From assembly GCA_016209245.1 (NCBI GenBank), contig JACQWN010000244.1, positions 1-20,061 on the forward strand: DNA of 20,061 bases, given 5' to 3'. The position numbers were made by a program, and so were the translations under genes. Shown here one piece after another: positions 7,803-16,320 of this stretch (position 1 is its first letter; each line of letters starts with the position of its first letter). The notes beneath the pieces were generated by a model. It worked only from the letters and a program-made list of their open reading frames with translations. It made no database searches and had not been told where the DNA came from. Source of the stretch: Bacteroidia bacterium. Lineage in GTDB: Bacteria > Bacteroidota > Bacteroidia > Bacteroidales > BM523.

Positions 7803-8352
7803 AAAGACAAATTTTGCATTTAAAGAACTTTGCACTGAAGCAATACAACTGAAAGCGATAAATTATTCTCATGCAGAGGATATTTTCAAAATATACTCCG
7901 ATTATGAAGTCATGCGTTTTACCGATAGTACAATACATTCGTGCATTGAAGATTCCATCAGGTATATTAAGCGGCTTCAATACAAGCAAAGAAAACGGGA
8001 GATAATCTGCTGGGGAATATTCCTTAAAAACAGCAATAAATTAATTGGCACAGTTGCAATTCATACAATAAACCGCAAACATTTTTTTGCAAGCTTATCA
8101 ATCATACTTGACAAGAATTATTGGAACCGTGGAATTTCTACTGAGGCACTGGGTTTAGTTGTTAAATATGCTTTTGAAGAGCTTAAGCTAAACCGTCTTG
8201 AAGCACAGGTTTTTGTTGAACAAAAAGCTTCGAGCAGAGTGTTTGAAAAACTCGGATTTCAAAGGGAGGCACGTTTAAGACAAAATTTTTTGATTGAAGG
8301 GAAGTTTGAGGATTCGTTTTTGTATTCAATTCTTAGTCCGATTAAATTATAG
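7792..8352 (+). CDS. GNAT family N-acetyltransferase (RimJ/RimL-like)
   Basis: This 186-residue protein has the GCN5-related acetyltransferase fold of the RimJ/RimL type, which uses acetyl-CoA to acetylate protein N-termini, antibiotics or small molecules. Visible features are LKAINYSHAEDIFKIYSDYEVMRF at the start, the substrate-side strand KLIGTVAIHTI, the acetyl-CoA loop YWNRGISTEALGLVVKYAF and the C-terminal SSRVFEKLGFQREARLR. The start is taken as GTG at 7792, which overlaps the end of the ABC-F gene by 11 bases and suggests translational coupling. No ATG lies before residue 41, so a shorter start would destroy the domain. No ribosome site is obvious. The substrate is unknown. TAG stop, the only one among the intact genes here. 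Confidence 0.85.
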   Translation: MTNKKTNFAFKELCTEAIQLKAINYSHAEDIFKIYSDYEVMRFTDSTIHSCIEDSIRYIKRLQYKQRKREIICWGIFLKNSNKLIGTVAIHTINRKHFFASLSIILDKNYWNRGISTEALGLVVKYAFEELKLNRLEAQVFVEQKASSRVFEKLGFQREARLRQNFLIEGKFEDSFLYSILSPIKL

Positions 8353-8385
8353 TTTTTAAAAAGAAACTATCCAAAAAAATATACA

Positions 8386-10932
8386 ATGGTAATTCATTTA
8401 TTTTTACTATTTTTTTTAAATACTTGTTATAATTCGGGAAATATCTATGATCCTGATAAGTTACAACCAGCAGATAAATGTGATGTATATGTCAGATTTA
8501 AAGTTATCAGACCAACAGAAAGTTTCTATTATATCAGATTAGGTGGATTTATACATATTCAACCATGGTATCTCAGACAACAAGTGTTTCCGGATAAGTC
8601 ATTAAAATATAAAACAAATGAATATACCGAATGGATTGATATATGCAGTTTTTCACAAGGGCTGCTCCACAATAAGGTAGATCGGTCAGGCGGACTGGCT
8701 GAATTTCCTAACATTTCTGTCGAATTTATTTTTGAAGAACAGGCTGACTCAAATGAAATAATTATTGAGTTATCGGATCACAGGAAAAAAAAAATATATA
8801 AAGCATTTCATGAAATAATTCACGGAAACACTACAAGTTTTTTAGTCAGCCCTGATATAAAAAAAGATTTTTCAGAACTTGAGTGCGCTTCTGAAATGAC
8901 AGAACGGCATCTGAGATGGGCGATGGAAATTTCAGAAGGTAAAAATATTGATATCAATAATTTTTTTATTCAGACGGCATTCTACGCACCGCAAAGGGAA
9001 GAATTAAATCTTAAGGAGGCTGAAGTGTTGGATATTTTAGGTTTTAATGTTATATCGAACCAAACTCTTGCGGTTTCTGAAAGTTACAACTTTAATAAAT
9101 CATACCACTTTCATAATATATCCGTTAATCCGGCAATATCAGAAGATATTATTATTAATACTGTTTCGTCAATTAAACAACAGTGTAGCAATTATATAGA
9201 AAAACCAATGCCAGTATTTTTCTCCGATGAAATGATTTGTTGGCCACTTCTTGATACAAACAGGGACGCTATTAAGAACTTTGTATTCTGGCTTAAGGAA
9301 AATGAAATAAGTCCGGCTTTTTTGGGCTTGGATCGGATAAATGAGATTGATCCTATTGAAAATCCGAAAGAATTGAGCAAAAGGCAAGCTTTGGATGGAA
9401 TATATGCGAACAGATGTTTTTATCTTACCAGTAAATTCAGACAAGAGAAAGCAAATGAAATTTTAAAACAATATACCGAATTAATACATCAGATGATTGA
9501 TACAAATTTGATTACTTCAACATTGGTCGCTGATCATCCTTATTTTAGCGGGACAGGGATGGGAATGGGAATGAATGAGAATCCCGCATGGGGAGGTTAT
9601 CCGCTTGCCATGGATTGGTTCGGCTTAGCACGTGATAGCTGCATTGATATGGCGAGTATAGAAGATTGGATGGGCTTACAATATATGTATGGACCTGACT
9701 ATACCTGGGAAGGATTCCAATTAATTGGATTTCAGGCTTCTATTTTTCGAAGTGCCGGAAATAAAAATATTCCGATTATGGCTTGGATCACACCTGGAAA
9801 TTATATAAATACTGTACTGAAGGCTTCATCGGCGCTCTGTCAGGGAGTTAAGCATTTTTTCTACTGGACTTACGGTCCGACGGCAACAGGAACAGAAAAT
9901 TATTGGTCTGACCTTAAGGGTGAATATGAAGCAATATACAGAATTAACAGTCAGATTAGTAAAATTGAGGATATATTGGTTAATGCAAGACAAAGAGATA
10001 CGAAGATTGCTATATTATATTCATTATCATCTGATTTATGGCAACCGTTTGGTTACATTCACATGCTTGAACGGAGAGGAATCTATTTATCCTTAACTCA
10101 TAGCCAGTTTATGGTTGATTTTATAAGCGATGAGGATATTCTTTTGGGAAAGCTTTCTGATTATGATATTTTGTACATAAGTGATCCATGTATGCTTGAT
10201 AAGGCAGCAAGCATTATTTCCAAATGGGTTTATAACGGTGGAACCTTATTTGCCAGCGGACTATCTGGAATTTATAATGAATATATGGAAAAAAAATATT
10301 TATTGAATGATATTTTTGGGATTAAGAAAATAAACAATATTACAGTTCAAAATGCGGATTATCATATCAGAGGAGCTCTGAATAAGCTAAAACGACTTGA
10401 TTATGTCCATTTTGTTGACTGGAACCTTGATGTTTATGGAACGAAGATCAATTTTGAGCCATGCGAAAATGCAATAATTACATGTTATTTTAAAGATTCG
10501 AAACCCGCCGGCACCAAGGTTTTATATGGGAAAGGCAGTACCAGTTATATAGGCACCTGCCCAGGAATAATATATATCAGGGAAGCAAAGTTTAAACGGG
10601 AACAACTCTCTGAACAATGGAATCAGGTCATCAGGAGTTTTATAAATAACGCTGCACAAAAAACCAATCCAATGATAAAATGTAATACTCCTGTTATAGA
10701 AACCGGAATCTATGATAGCGAGGGGGCAAGTATTATTGTTTTAGCTAATTTCCAGTATAAAAAAATCAATAATCTTGAAGTAGAATTTTCCGGATTAAAA
10801 GAACCTGAGATCGTTTATTCTTATGAACAGGGGCAAGTTATTTTCAATCATTTTGAAGAGGATAGAAAGACAATTAAATTTAATCTGCAGTTAGATTTGA
10901 ATGATATAATAATAGTTTACTATAAGGATTAA
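8386..10932 (+). CDS. Large secreted GH42-like protein (putative glycoside hydrolase)
   Basis: This 848-residue protein is of uncertain family. The N-terminus (MVIHLFLLFFLNTCYNSG) is hydrophobic and ends in a possible weak lipobox (LNTC). Residues of about 20-180 look like a beta-sandwich domain (WIDICSF, GGLAEFPNISVEFIF). From about 190 to 530 there is a probable TIM-barrel region starting FFIQTAFYAPQ and including DHPYFSGTGMGMGMNENP and the aromatic-rich FFYWTYGPTATGTENYW. Residues of about 535-650 (KIAILYSLSSDLWQPFGYIH, then YDILYISDPCMLD and WVYNGGTLFASG) resemble the GATase-like trimerisation domain of family 42 beta-galactosidases. A C-terminal beta domain follows. Extracellular or periplasmic sugar hydrolysis is the best guess, but I could not identify catalytic acids with certainty. 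It converges on the next gene, the two stop codons overlapping by 4 bases. Confidence 0.6.
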   Translation: MVIHLFLLFFLNTCYNSGNIYDPDKLQPADKCDVYVRFKVIRPTESFYYIRLGGFIHIQPWYLRQQVFPDKSLKYKTNEYTEWIDICSFSQGLLHNKVDRSGGLAEFPNISVEFIFEEQADSNEIIIELSDHRKKKIYKAFHEIIHGNTTSFLVSPDIKKDFSELECASEMTERHLRWAMEISEGKNIDINNFFIQTAFYAPQREELNLKEAEVLDILGFNVISNQTLAVSESYNFNKSYHFHNISVNPAISEDIIINTVSSIKQQCSNYIEKPMPVFFSDEMICWPLLDTNRDAIKNFVFWLKENEISPAFLGLDRINEIDPIENPKELSKRQALDGIYANRCFYLTSKFRQEKANEILKQYTELIHQMIDTNLITSTLVADHPYFSGTGMGMGMNENPAWGGYPLAMDWFGLARDSCIDMASIEDWMGLQYMYGPDYTWEGFQLIGFQASIFRSAGNKNIPIMAWITPGNYINTVLKASSALCQGVKHFFYWTYGPTATGTENYWSDLKGEYEAIYRINSQISKIEDILVNARQRDTKIAILYSLSSDLWQPFGYIHMLERRGIYLSLTHSQFMVDFISDEDILLGKLSDYDILYISDPCMLDKAASIISKWVYNGGTLFASGLSGIYNEYMEKKYLLNDIFGIKKINNITVQNADYHIRGALNKLKRLDYVHFVDWNLDVYGTKINFEPCENAIITCYFKDSKPAGTKVLYGKGSTSYIGTCPGIIYIREAKFKREQLSEQWNQVIRSFINNAAQKTNPMIKCNTPVIETGIYDSEGASIIVLANFQYKKINNLEVEFSGLKEPEIVYSYEQGQVIFNHFEEDRKTIKFNLQLDLNDIIIVYYKD

Positions 10933-13244
10933 TGTTTAACAATTTTCTTCAGCAGAATATAATCTTTATATGTGAATTTAATAAAATAAACACTTGGTAT
11001 ATATGGAGAAAGAAGAAATGACTGGTGATAATGGCCTTCAGGTAATACTTCACAGAATATAGTATTTAATTTTCTTCCCATAAGATCATAAATATCAATT
11101 GTTACTTTACCGGTATTATTCAGAACATAGTCAACGTTGACAGTTTCATCGAATGGATTAGGATAAATCAACAGATTTAAATCGGGTAATTTAAAAAAGG
11201 AGATAAAAGAACCTGTTGTATCAATGTAAATGCCGTGATACGTTGCGGAAGTGTCAACAATAAAATTAATATCTGCAAAAAGGGTATCTGTTGAAGTAAC
11301 AGCAATTGTACAAGTTTGGATTTGAGGAACACCAATAATAGAATCATTTCCGGCAAAATCAACGCCTAAAGTGTAAGTCCCTAATGTGACCCCCGTAAAT
11401 TCATATTGACCATCCTCATCGGATACATCGTTTGCAATTGGTTCAGGATCCTGTTCAATTGTAACTTCGATACCGCTAAGAGGTTCGCCTGTTCCTTTAA
11501 GACCATCATCTGCCAATCTGATTCTGCCATATATATGTCCGACGCCATTTGAGATGGGTAGCATCTCAATCATTTGGATATGAATATTTAAAGTATCCTC
11601 AGCATTAATGTCAATAATTGTTGCATCCGGCCATTTATGAGTATCGCCATAATAAGTGTTTAAAATCCCCGGATATTCAACATGATTAATAAGTTTTGCC
11701 TGAACGATATAGTGACCGGCAGGAATGCAATCGAAAGAAAACTCCATATTCCCGTCTAATTCAATGCTTTGAATATATTCTGATGTGTTGGAAGAAATAA
11801 TCTCGTATAAATACATTGTTGTTGATCCTTCCGGGAGGAGATTTCCGCTGAATAATGAAACGGATCCGTTAATACCGGCACATCTGATAATCTGGGTAAG
11901 AAAAATATCACGTTCACCATTCGTGATGAGCGTATCGTTACCAAAAAAAGCAGAATCGCTAAAAAAACCTGTAATATAAGAATTCAAAGCGTCATCTGTG
12001 ACAATTCCATAACCAAAATCCGTACCGGTACTCCCCCCTGACCATGTCCATAATAAATTTCCCGCACTATTGTATGTCGCCAGAAAAATATCATCTGCTC
12101 CATTAGATATTAGAAAAGTCCCGTCACCAAAATCAGCAGTCCCGTAAAAATGCCCTGTAATTAATACTGTATCATTAAATTGTGCTATGCCATAGGCGCC
12201 ATCCCAATTTGCACCTCCAGCACTTTTTGCCCAAAGACAATTGCCGGAAGGAACGTATTTACAGATAAATAGATCATGAGCTCCGATAGATCAAAGTACA
12301 TTCCCATTTCCAAAATCAGGATTATCTGCAAAATTCCCGGTTAAATAACAATTCCCATAATTATCGGTAACAAGGGCTTTCCCATAATCATCTAAAGAAT
12401 CGCCGATACCGGTCACCCAATTGCATTGACCGACTGAATTATACTGCGCAAGAAAAATATCAGACTGGCCATTGCTAACGACAAAATATGAATCAAAATA
12501 TGCTGTATCTTCAAAATAACCTGTAATAAATACATTTTCAAAATTATCAACATATATTGAATTTGAATGATCGGTATAAACGCTGCCAGCGCCTTTGGCT
12601 AATAAACAATTGCCATCAATATCAAACTTTGCCCAAAAGATATCTCTGCCGGCAGGGGAAGATGAATTGATTTCTATTCCATTCCCAAAATCAATTGTAT
12701 CGGTAAATGTCCCTGAAATATATAATGTATTAGTTTGATAAGCAATTCCATATCCCTGGTCAAGTTTATTATTGCCAAAACCTTTGGCCCAAATACATTG
12801 GCCTGATGAATTATATTTTGCAATAAATATATCTTCCAGGCCTGAAGATTGAATCATGATACCATTTCCAAAATCCAATGAAGATGACTTGAAGTATCCG
12901 ACAATATAAATATTACCGGCTTCATCAAGTACAATATTTTTGCCGACATCAAGGCTATCGCCTCCTGCTTTTACAGCCCATAAAAGACTTCCTTTTTTAG
13001 TAAGTTTTAAAATATATACATCTTCATAGCCGCTACTAATCAGCTCTATATCAGAGCCAAATGATGATACTCCGGAAAAATACCCGGTGATGAAAATGTC
13101 GCCGGTATTAGCAGACATTGCGACATTATACCCATAATCCGTACCGGAGCCACCAAAACCGTGAGCCCAATAATTGAGAGGTGCCTGTGTATAGGAGTTA
13201 AATACAATAAATACAAAAAAGGCTGTTAATATATATATCTTCAT
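10929..13244 (-). pseudogene. Secreted SBBP-repeat protein with T9SS sorting domain, interrupted by one in-frame TGA
   Basis: Both halves lie in the same frame, together 772 codons. The N-terminus (MKIYILTAFFVFIVFNSYTQ) is a signal peptide. About eight beta-propeller-like repeats follow, each with the pattern DFGNG..I.SSG..DIFIAKYNSSGQCIWAKG and G.IYI.GYF. The TGA at 12291-12293 is codon 318. It sits inside a repeat: FGNGNVL precedes it and SIGAHDLFICKY follows, aligning perfectly with sister repeats that have Q or I there. After the repeats come a carboxypeptidase-regulatory-like domain (GIEVTIEQDPEP, DEDGQYEFTGVTLGTYTLGV) and a T9SS type A sorting domain (LLIYPNPFDETVNVDY, SVYFIKFTYKD). Exported to the cell surface if intact. 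Translation stopping at codon 318 would lose the sorting domain. A single substitution or a sequencing error explains it; readthrough is possible but unsupported. Confidence 0.88.
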
Positions 13245-13356
13245 GTTTCTATTTAAAATGGTAAAAGTAATAAATATTCTTTAATATTATACGCATAAAT
13301 TAAAAAAAAGTTTATAATAGTATGATTTTTATCAAAAAATATATCTAAATTTACAG

Positions 13357-13461
13357 TTACTGTTCGGGATACCTGTCAAGGTCCACCGGCAATTCTATTG
13401 TCTTTTGCATTTGCTCATATTTAACTTTAGAAAGTAATATGTAACCCTCTGGAATTTGCAT
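13357..13461 (-). pseudogene. Small ORF resembling the N-terminus of an IS66-like transposase
   Basis: A 34-codon frame from ATG to TAA encodes MQIPEGYILLSKVKYEQMQK and then TIELPVDLDRYPEQ. The opening IPEGYxLL.K.EYE is, from memory, the style of the N-terminal segment of IS66-family transposases, where it leads into a coiled coil and a SSKPPS motif. Neither is present here, so this would be a stub left by a decayed insertion. The rest of 13245-13526 shows no other coding signal. The identification is tentative. Confidence 0.35.
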
Positions 13462-13526
13462 GCAACAAAGAACAACATATTATTCTTGTATTTTAATACA
13501 ACAAAAAATTAATTTTCAACATTCTG

Positions 13527-13558
13527 TTGTTAATTTTAAATAAATATTATTATTTTTG
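13527..13558 (+). promoter_or_regulatory. Candidate Bacteroidetes promoter upstream of the membrane protein gene
   Basis: TTG at 13527-13529 and TATTTTTG at 13551-13558 are separated by 21 bases and fit the Bacteroidetes pattern TTTG-N19-21-TAnnTTTG. A transcript would start near 13565 and run through the inverted-repeat element into the gene at 13822, with a leader of roughly 255 bases that could fold on itself. Confidence 0.45.
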
Positions 13559-13647
13559 TATCAGAATAATAACCTTTTTTCGTAACCGTTCACGGTATTT
13601 AAATGATTGATTATAAACTAAATATAAATTGAAAAATAGAAAATTAA

Positions 13648-13676
13648 GCCACAGATTACACAGATTTTCACAAATT
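13648..13676. repeat. CACAGATT repeat block
   Basis: GCCACAGATTACACAGATTT continues with TCACAAATT: three imperfect tandem units of about 9-10 bases. From memory, CACAGATTACACAGATT strings occur scattered in intergenic DNA of many Bacteroidetes and other bacteria. In this window it lies inside the inverted-repeat element. Confidence 0.4.
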
Positions 13677-13681
13677 ATTTT

Positions 13682-13761
13682 TTAATTGAATTTGTTAAAT
13701 ATCTGGTAATCAATCAAATCGTTAATTGAATTTGTTAAATATCTGGTAATCAATCAAATCG
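13682..13761. repeat. Perfect 40-bp tandem duplication
   Basis: Two identical 40-base units, 13682-13721 and 13722-13761, abut without spacer. Each begins TTAATTGAATTTGTTAAATA and ends with CAATCAAATCG. No ORF runs through it. Copy number may vary between strains because of slippage. Confidence 0.95.
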
Positions 13762-13821
13762 GTATGAATAATATATTTATTAACCCCGTGAACGGTTACC
13801 TTTTTTCTTTAAAAACATAAT

Positions 13822-15168
13822 ATGCTTAAAATAACTTTGTTTGATATAATTTTAACTCCGATATATTTTATAATAATATATTTTATTGCTAACTCTATTC
13901 GTGCCAGATTCATAGATAAAAATCCAGAATATAAATATTTTACTTTTGGTTTGTTTTTCAAGTTTATCGGAGGTTTAGCATTTACTTTATTTTACAGCTA
14001 TTATTATGGGATGGGCGATTCTACTGACTATTATATGGATTCGGTCAAGTTAAGCAACCTTGCAACAATTAATCCGGTTAAATATTTACAAATTGTACTG
14101 GGGTTTTATGATTATAAGGAGTTTCATTTATTTGGAGTTCCAACAGGAGGATATCCGTGTTTTTATTTTGACGATTTTGCATTTTCAGTTGTCAGGTTTT
14201 CTAGCATTTTTATTTTATTAGGTTTAAAAAGTTATTATTTAAGTACAATACTTGTTGCTACATTTAATTTTATTGGTATATGGAGATTATACAGATTATT
14301 ATGTAGTTTCTATCCAAAACTGTATAATCAACTTGCCATAGCTTTTTTGTTTATTCCTTCTGTCGCTTTTTGGGGTTCCGGTATTATAAAAGACAGTTAT
14401 ACTTTATCTGCATGTTACCTCATAATCTCCAGTGTTATATATATTATAGTAAAGAAAGAAAAAGTTATTTTAAATTTTCTTATAATATTAATAGCGACCT
14501 ATATACTTACTTCTATAAAACCATATATATTTTTCTCAATTTGTTGCGCTTTTATTATATTTCTGCTTTTGTATTACACAAATAAATTTAGAAGCATTCT
14601 TGTAAAATTAATTATTTTTCCTGCAATATTGATAGCAACCTTATATTTTGGAATTTTTTTCATTAACACTATGAGTGGTGTAATTGGTGGAGAATATTCC
14701 TCTTATGATAATGTTATTGGAAGAATTAATCAGTCTCAGATAGGCGCTATTGAATCTAAAGAAAAAGCGCAATATGAAGTTAGAGCAGGTGTTTTTGATA
14801 AGAATTTTTTCAGCAATATTTCCAAATTTCCAAAGGTAATTTTCTTTTCATTTTACAGACCGTTTATATGGGAATCTAAAAATATTCAACAATTAATTTC
14901 TGCCATTGAAAATTTGATATTATTACTATTGACAATTTACACATTCTTAATTATTAAACCCTTCAATATCTACAGAGCCTTTACGAGCGATTATTTATTT
15001 AGCTTCTTTTTTGTTTTTATTTTAATTTTAGCGATCATTATTGGTTTCTATTCTACAAATTTTGGAGGATTAGTGCGTTTTAAAATTCCGATTATCCCAT
15101 TGTACATTTCATGTATGTTTATTCTTTTAAGCAAAAAGAGTTCATATAATGTTGTGACTACTTCTTAA
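13822..15168 (+). CDS. Polytopic inner-membrane protein, probably polysaccharide-related
   Basis: This is a 448-residue protein with about ten hydrophobic segments, beginning with IILTPIYFIIIYFIANSI and including FFKFIGGLAFTLFYSYYYG, ILVATFNFIGIW, AIAFLFIPSVAFWGSGIIKD, NFLIILIATYIL and a C-terminal pair ending PLYISCMFILL. Long soluble loops contain GMGDSTDYY and the segment SQIGAIESKEKAQYEVRAG. The number of segments, the SGIIKD loop and the RFKIPIIPLYIS ending recall Bacteroidetes membrane proteins near polysaccharide genes (EpsG/O-antigen polymerase-like), but there is no diagnostic motif and I do not assign a function. A Wzz-like gene lies convergently next to it, which supports an envelope-polysaccharide setting. 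Its stop overlaps the end of that gene by about 11 bases. ATG start, AT-rich leader, TAA stop. Confidence 0.7.
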   Translation: MLKITLFDIILTPIYFIIIYFIANSIRARFIDKNPEYKYFTFGLFFKFIGGLAFTLFYSYYYGMGDSTDYYMDSVKLSNLATINPVKYLQIVLGFYDYKEFHLFGVPTGGYPCFYFDDFAFSVVRFSSIFILLGLKSYYLSTILVATFNFIGIWRLYRLLCSFYPKLYNQLAIAFLFIPSVAFWGSGIIKDSYTLSACYLIISSVIYIIVKKEKVILNFLIILIATYILTSIKPYIFFSICCAFIIFLLLYYTNKFRSILVKLIIFPAILIATLYFGIFFINTMSGVIGGEYSSYDNVIGRINQSQIGAIESKEKAQYEVRAGVFDKNFFSNISKFPKVIFFSFYRPFIWESKNIQQLISAIENLILLLLTIYTFLIIKPFNIYRAFTSDYLFSFFFVFILILAIIIGFYSTNFGGLVRFKIPIIPLYISCMFILLSKKSSYNVVTTS

Positions 15169-16028
15169 TAAGTTTCAATTTTTTATTATAGATTATCTCT
15201 TTAATAATTAAAACGATAAAACAAATTAAAAGATAGTGTTTAATTAAAGACATATTGAAAATATTAAAAACATCAAAATTTTTATTAATTTTAATAGTAT
15301 ATTGATCTTATTTGTGAAAGAGTGTCGAAGTTACTATTATATAAATCAGTAATAAAAGCTAATAATTGTTGATTTTTCATTTTAATTAAAGTCGCACTTT
15401 TATTGATAAAACTATTGGTATTCAGATTATTTAATATCCCGGTTTTAATTCTGTCAGTTATTTCATTATTGGCAGATTTAATTACAATTGAAACTCTGTT
15501 TAAATTTATCATAGGTGTTGCAAGTGTATCACTTTTAAAAATATCAAAATCGTTAGTGTTAATACTACGAAGCATTTCACCGTCAAACATTTTTAATATT
15601 TGAGAATTATATTTATTTAAGCTATAATTATTATATGCTTTTAACATGTCTGAATTAAATGATTTATACATTTCAGATGCCTGAATTGATTGAATCTGTT
15701 TGGCGACCTCTAAAGAAATATTCAGAGTCTGAACAAGCTGATCGTTGTTTCCGGTTTCTACAATAGAATTATAATTATTCAGTATATCAACAATTAAATA
15801 ATTTGGAACAACAGAAGAAGATACTATAATATGAGTTTCATAATAATCATTTTTGGTATAATAGAAGTTAAATATTTCATAACCGACAACTGCAAAAAAT
15901 AATATTAGAAACAATAAAGTATTTCTTTTTAGATATAGAATAATATCAATGAACCAATTTAAAACTTTATTAATAAATTTTTTAAGATAAAGTATTTCTG
16001 TTTCAATATAGTTACTTTTGTTTTCCAT
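15158..16028 (-). pseudogene. Wzz-like chain-length/polysaccharide co-polymerase protein, frameshifted before the C-terminal membrane helix
   Basis: From ATG 16028 (MENKSNYIETEILYLKKFIN) the protein has one membrane helix (TLLFLILFFAVVGYEIFNFYY, near residues 38-58) and then a long periplasmic region with coiled-coil character, stopping at TAA 15291-15293 after QIRSIYY. A second frame on the same strand overlaps this stop, is open from 15307 to 15161, and encodes DVFNIFN, then a hydrophobic helix HYLLICFIVLIIKEII and a basic tail KKLKLIKK, ending at TAG 15158-15160. N- and C-terminal helices around a periplasmic domain are the standard topology of Wzz/PCP proteins, so the two frames most likely once formed one protein of about 290 residues. 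One extra base (or two missing) within about 15285-15308 breaks it. A start further upstream, giving MPIHFNNHRY, is possible but would lie over another small ORF. Confidence 0.72.
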
Positions 16029-16131
16029 AATGGTATAGCCCCCTATTAATCGGACAATTTTATAGAAGAAGTTACAAACATAAAAAATTAAAATTAATTT
16101 TGCAACAACAAGGGACGACCGACGGTGATTT

Positions 16132-16290
16132 TTATACCGATGGTTGTTGAAATGAATCGGCACCGATCATTTCTTTTGCAACCGGTTCAAACGCCAACCC
16201 ATCGAGGGTTGTCGTTTGAAAGCAAGGGACTTCCCTCTGGTTCATATTACCCGATAATTGTTGATACGGGATTTTTAATTTACACTTCAT
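16132..16290 (-). CDS. Small ORF of unknown function (52 residues)
   Basis: This open frame runs from ATG 16290 to TAA and encodes MKCKLKIPYQQLSGN followed by MNQREVPCFQ, TTTLDGLAFEPVAKEMIG and ADSFQQPSV. The second half, from an internal ATG at codon 16, has a balanced amino-acid composition unlike chance translation of AT-rich DNA, and the local GC content is clearly above its surroundings. It lies in the same orientation and about 100 bases upstream of the Wzz-like gene, and diverges from the propeller gene. I do not recognise it. It could be a real small protein, the end of a lost gene, or part of a repeated element with incidental coding. Confidence 0.35.
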   Translation of the reverse strand: MKCKLKIPYQQLSGNMNQREVPCFQTTTLDGLAFEPVAKEMIGADSFQQPSV

Positions 16291-16293
16291 AGA

Positions 16294-16311
16294 TTTAGTA
16301 TAAATACTAAA
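16294..16311. promoter_or_regulatory. 18-bp inverted repeat just upstream of the propeller gene
   Basis: TTTAGTAT, two As, then ATACTAAA: perfect 8-bp arms with a 2-base centre, ending 9 bases before the TTG start at 16321 and overlapping the 5' side of the divergent 52-codon ORF. Its position would allow a dimeric regulator to block translation initiation or transcription. Operator role is inference. Confidence 0.4.
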
Positions 16312-16320
16312 AGTATAAAA

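Larger units (their letters stand above)
13582..13799. repeat. 218-bp non-coding element bounded by 14-bp perfect inverted repeats (MITE- or REP-like)
   Basis: GTAACCGTTCACGG at 13582-13595 is the exact reverse complement of CCGTGAACGGTTAC at 13786-13799. ACCTTTTTT occurs both just before the left arm (13572-13580) and at the right end (13798-13806, overlapping the last two bases of the arm), resembling a target-site duplication. Inside are GATTGATTA and its complement TAATCAATC (a nested inverted pair), a block of CACAGATT repeats, and a 40-bp tandem duplication. No ORF. It could be a miniature transposable element, or a foldable leader for the downstream gene. Confidence 0.6.

Noticed and set aside
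13682..13761. CRISPR array
   Set aside because: Only two 40-bp units directly abutting with no spacers, and no cas genes in the window.
15403..15603. 66-codon plus-strand ORF antisense to the Wzz-like gene
   Set aside because: Hydrophobic translation of AT-rich antisense DNA; the minus-strand frame is longer and coherent.
16029..16163. N-terminal extension of the Wzz-like protein (MPIHFNNHRYKNHR)
   Set aside because: The ATG at 16028 gives the normal cytoplasmic start for this topology; the extension is antisense-like, Arg/His-rich and overlaps the 52-codon ORF region.
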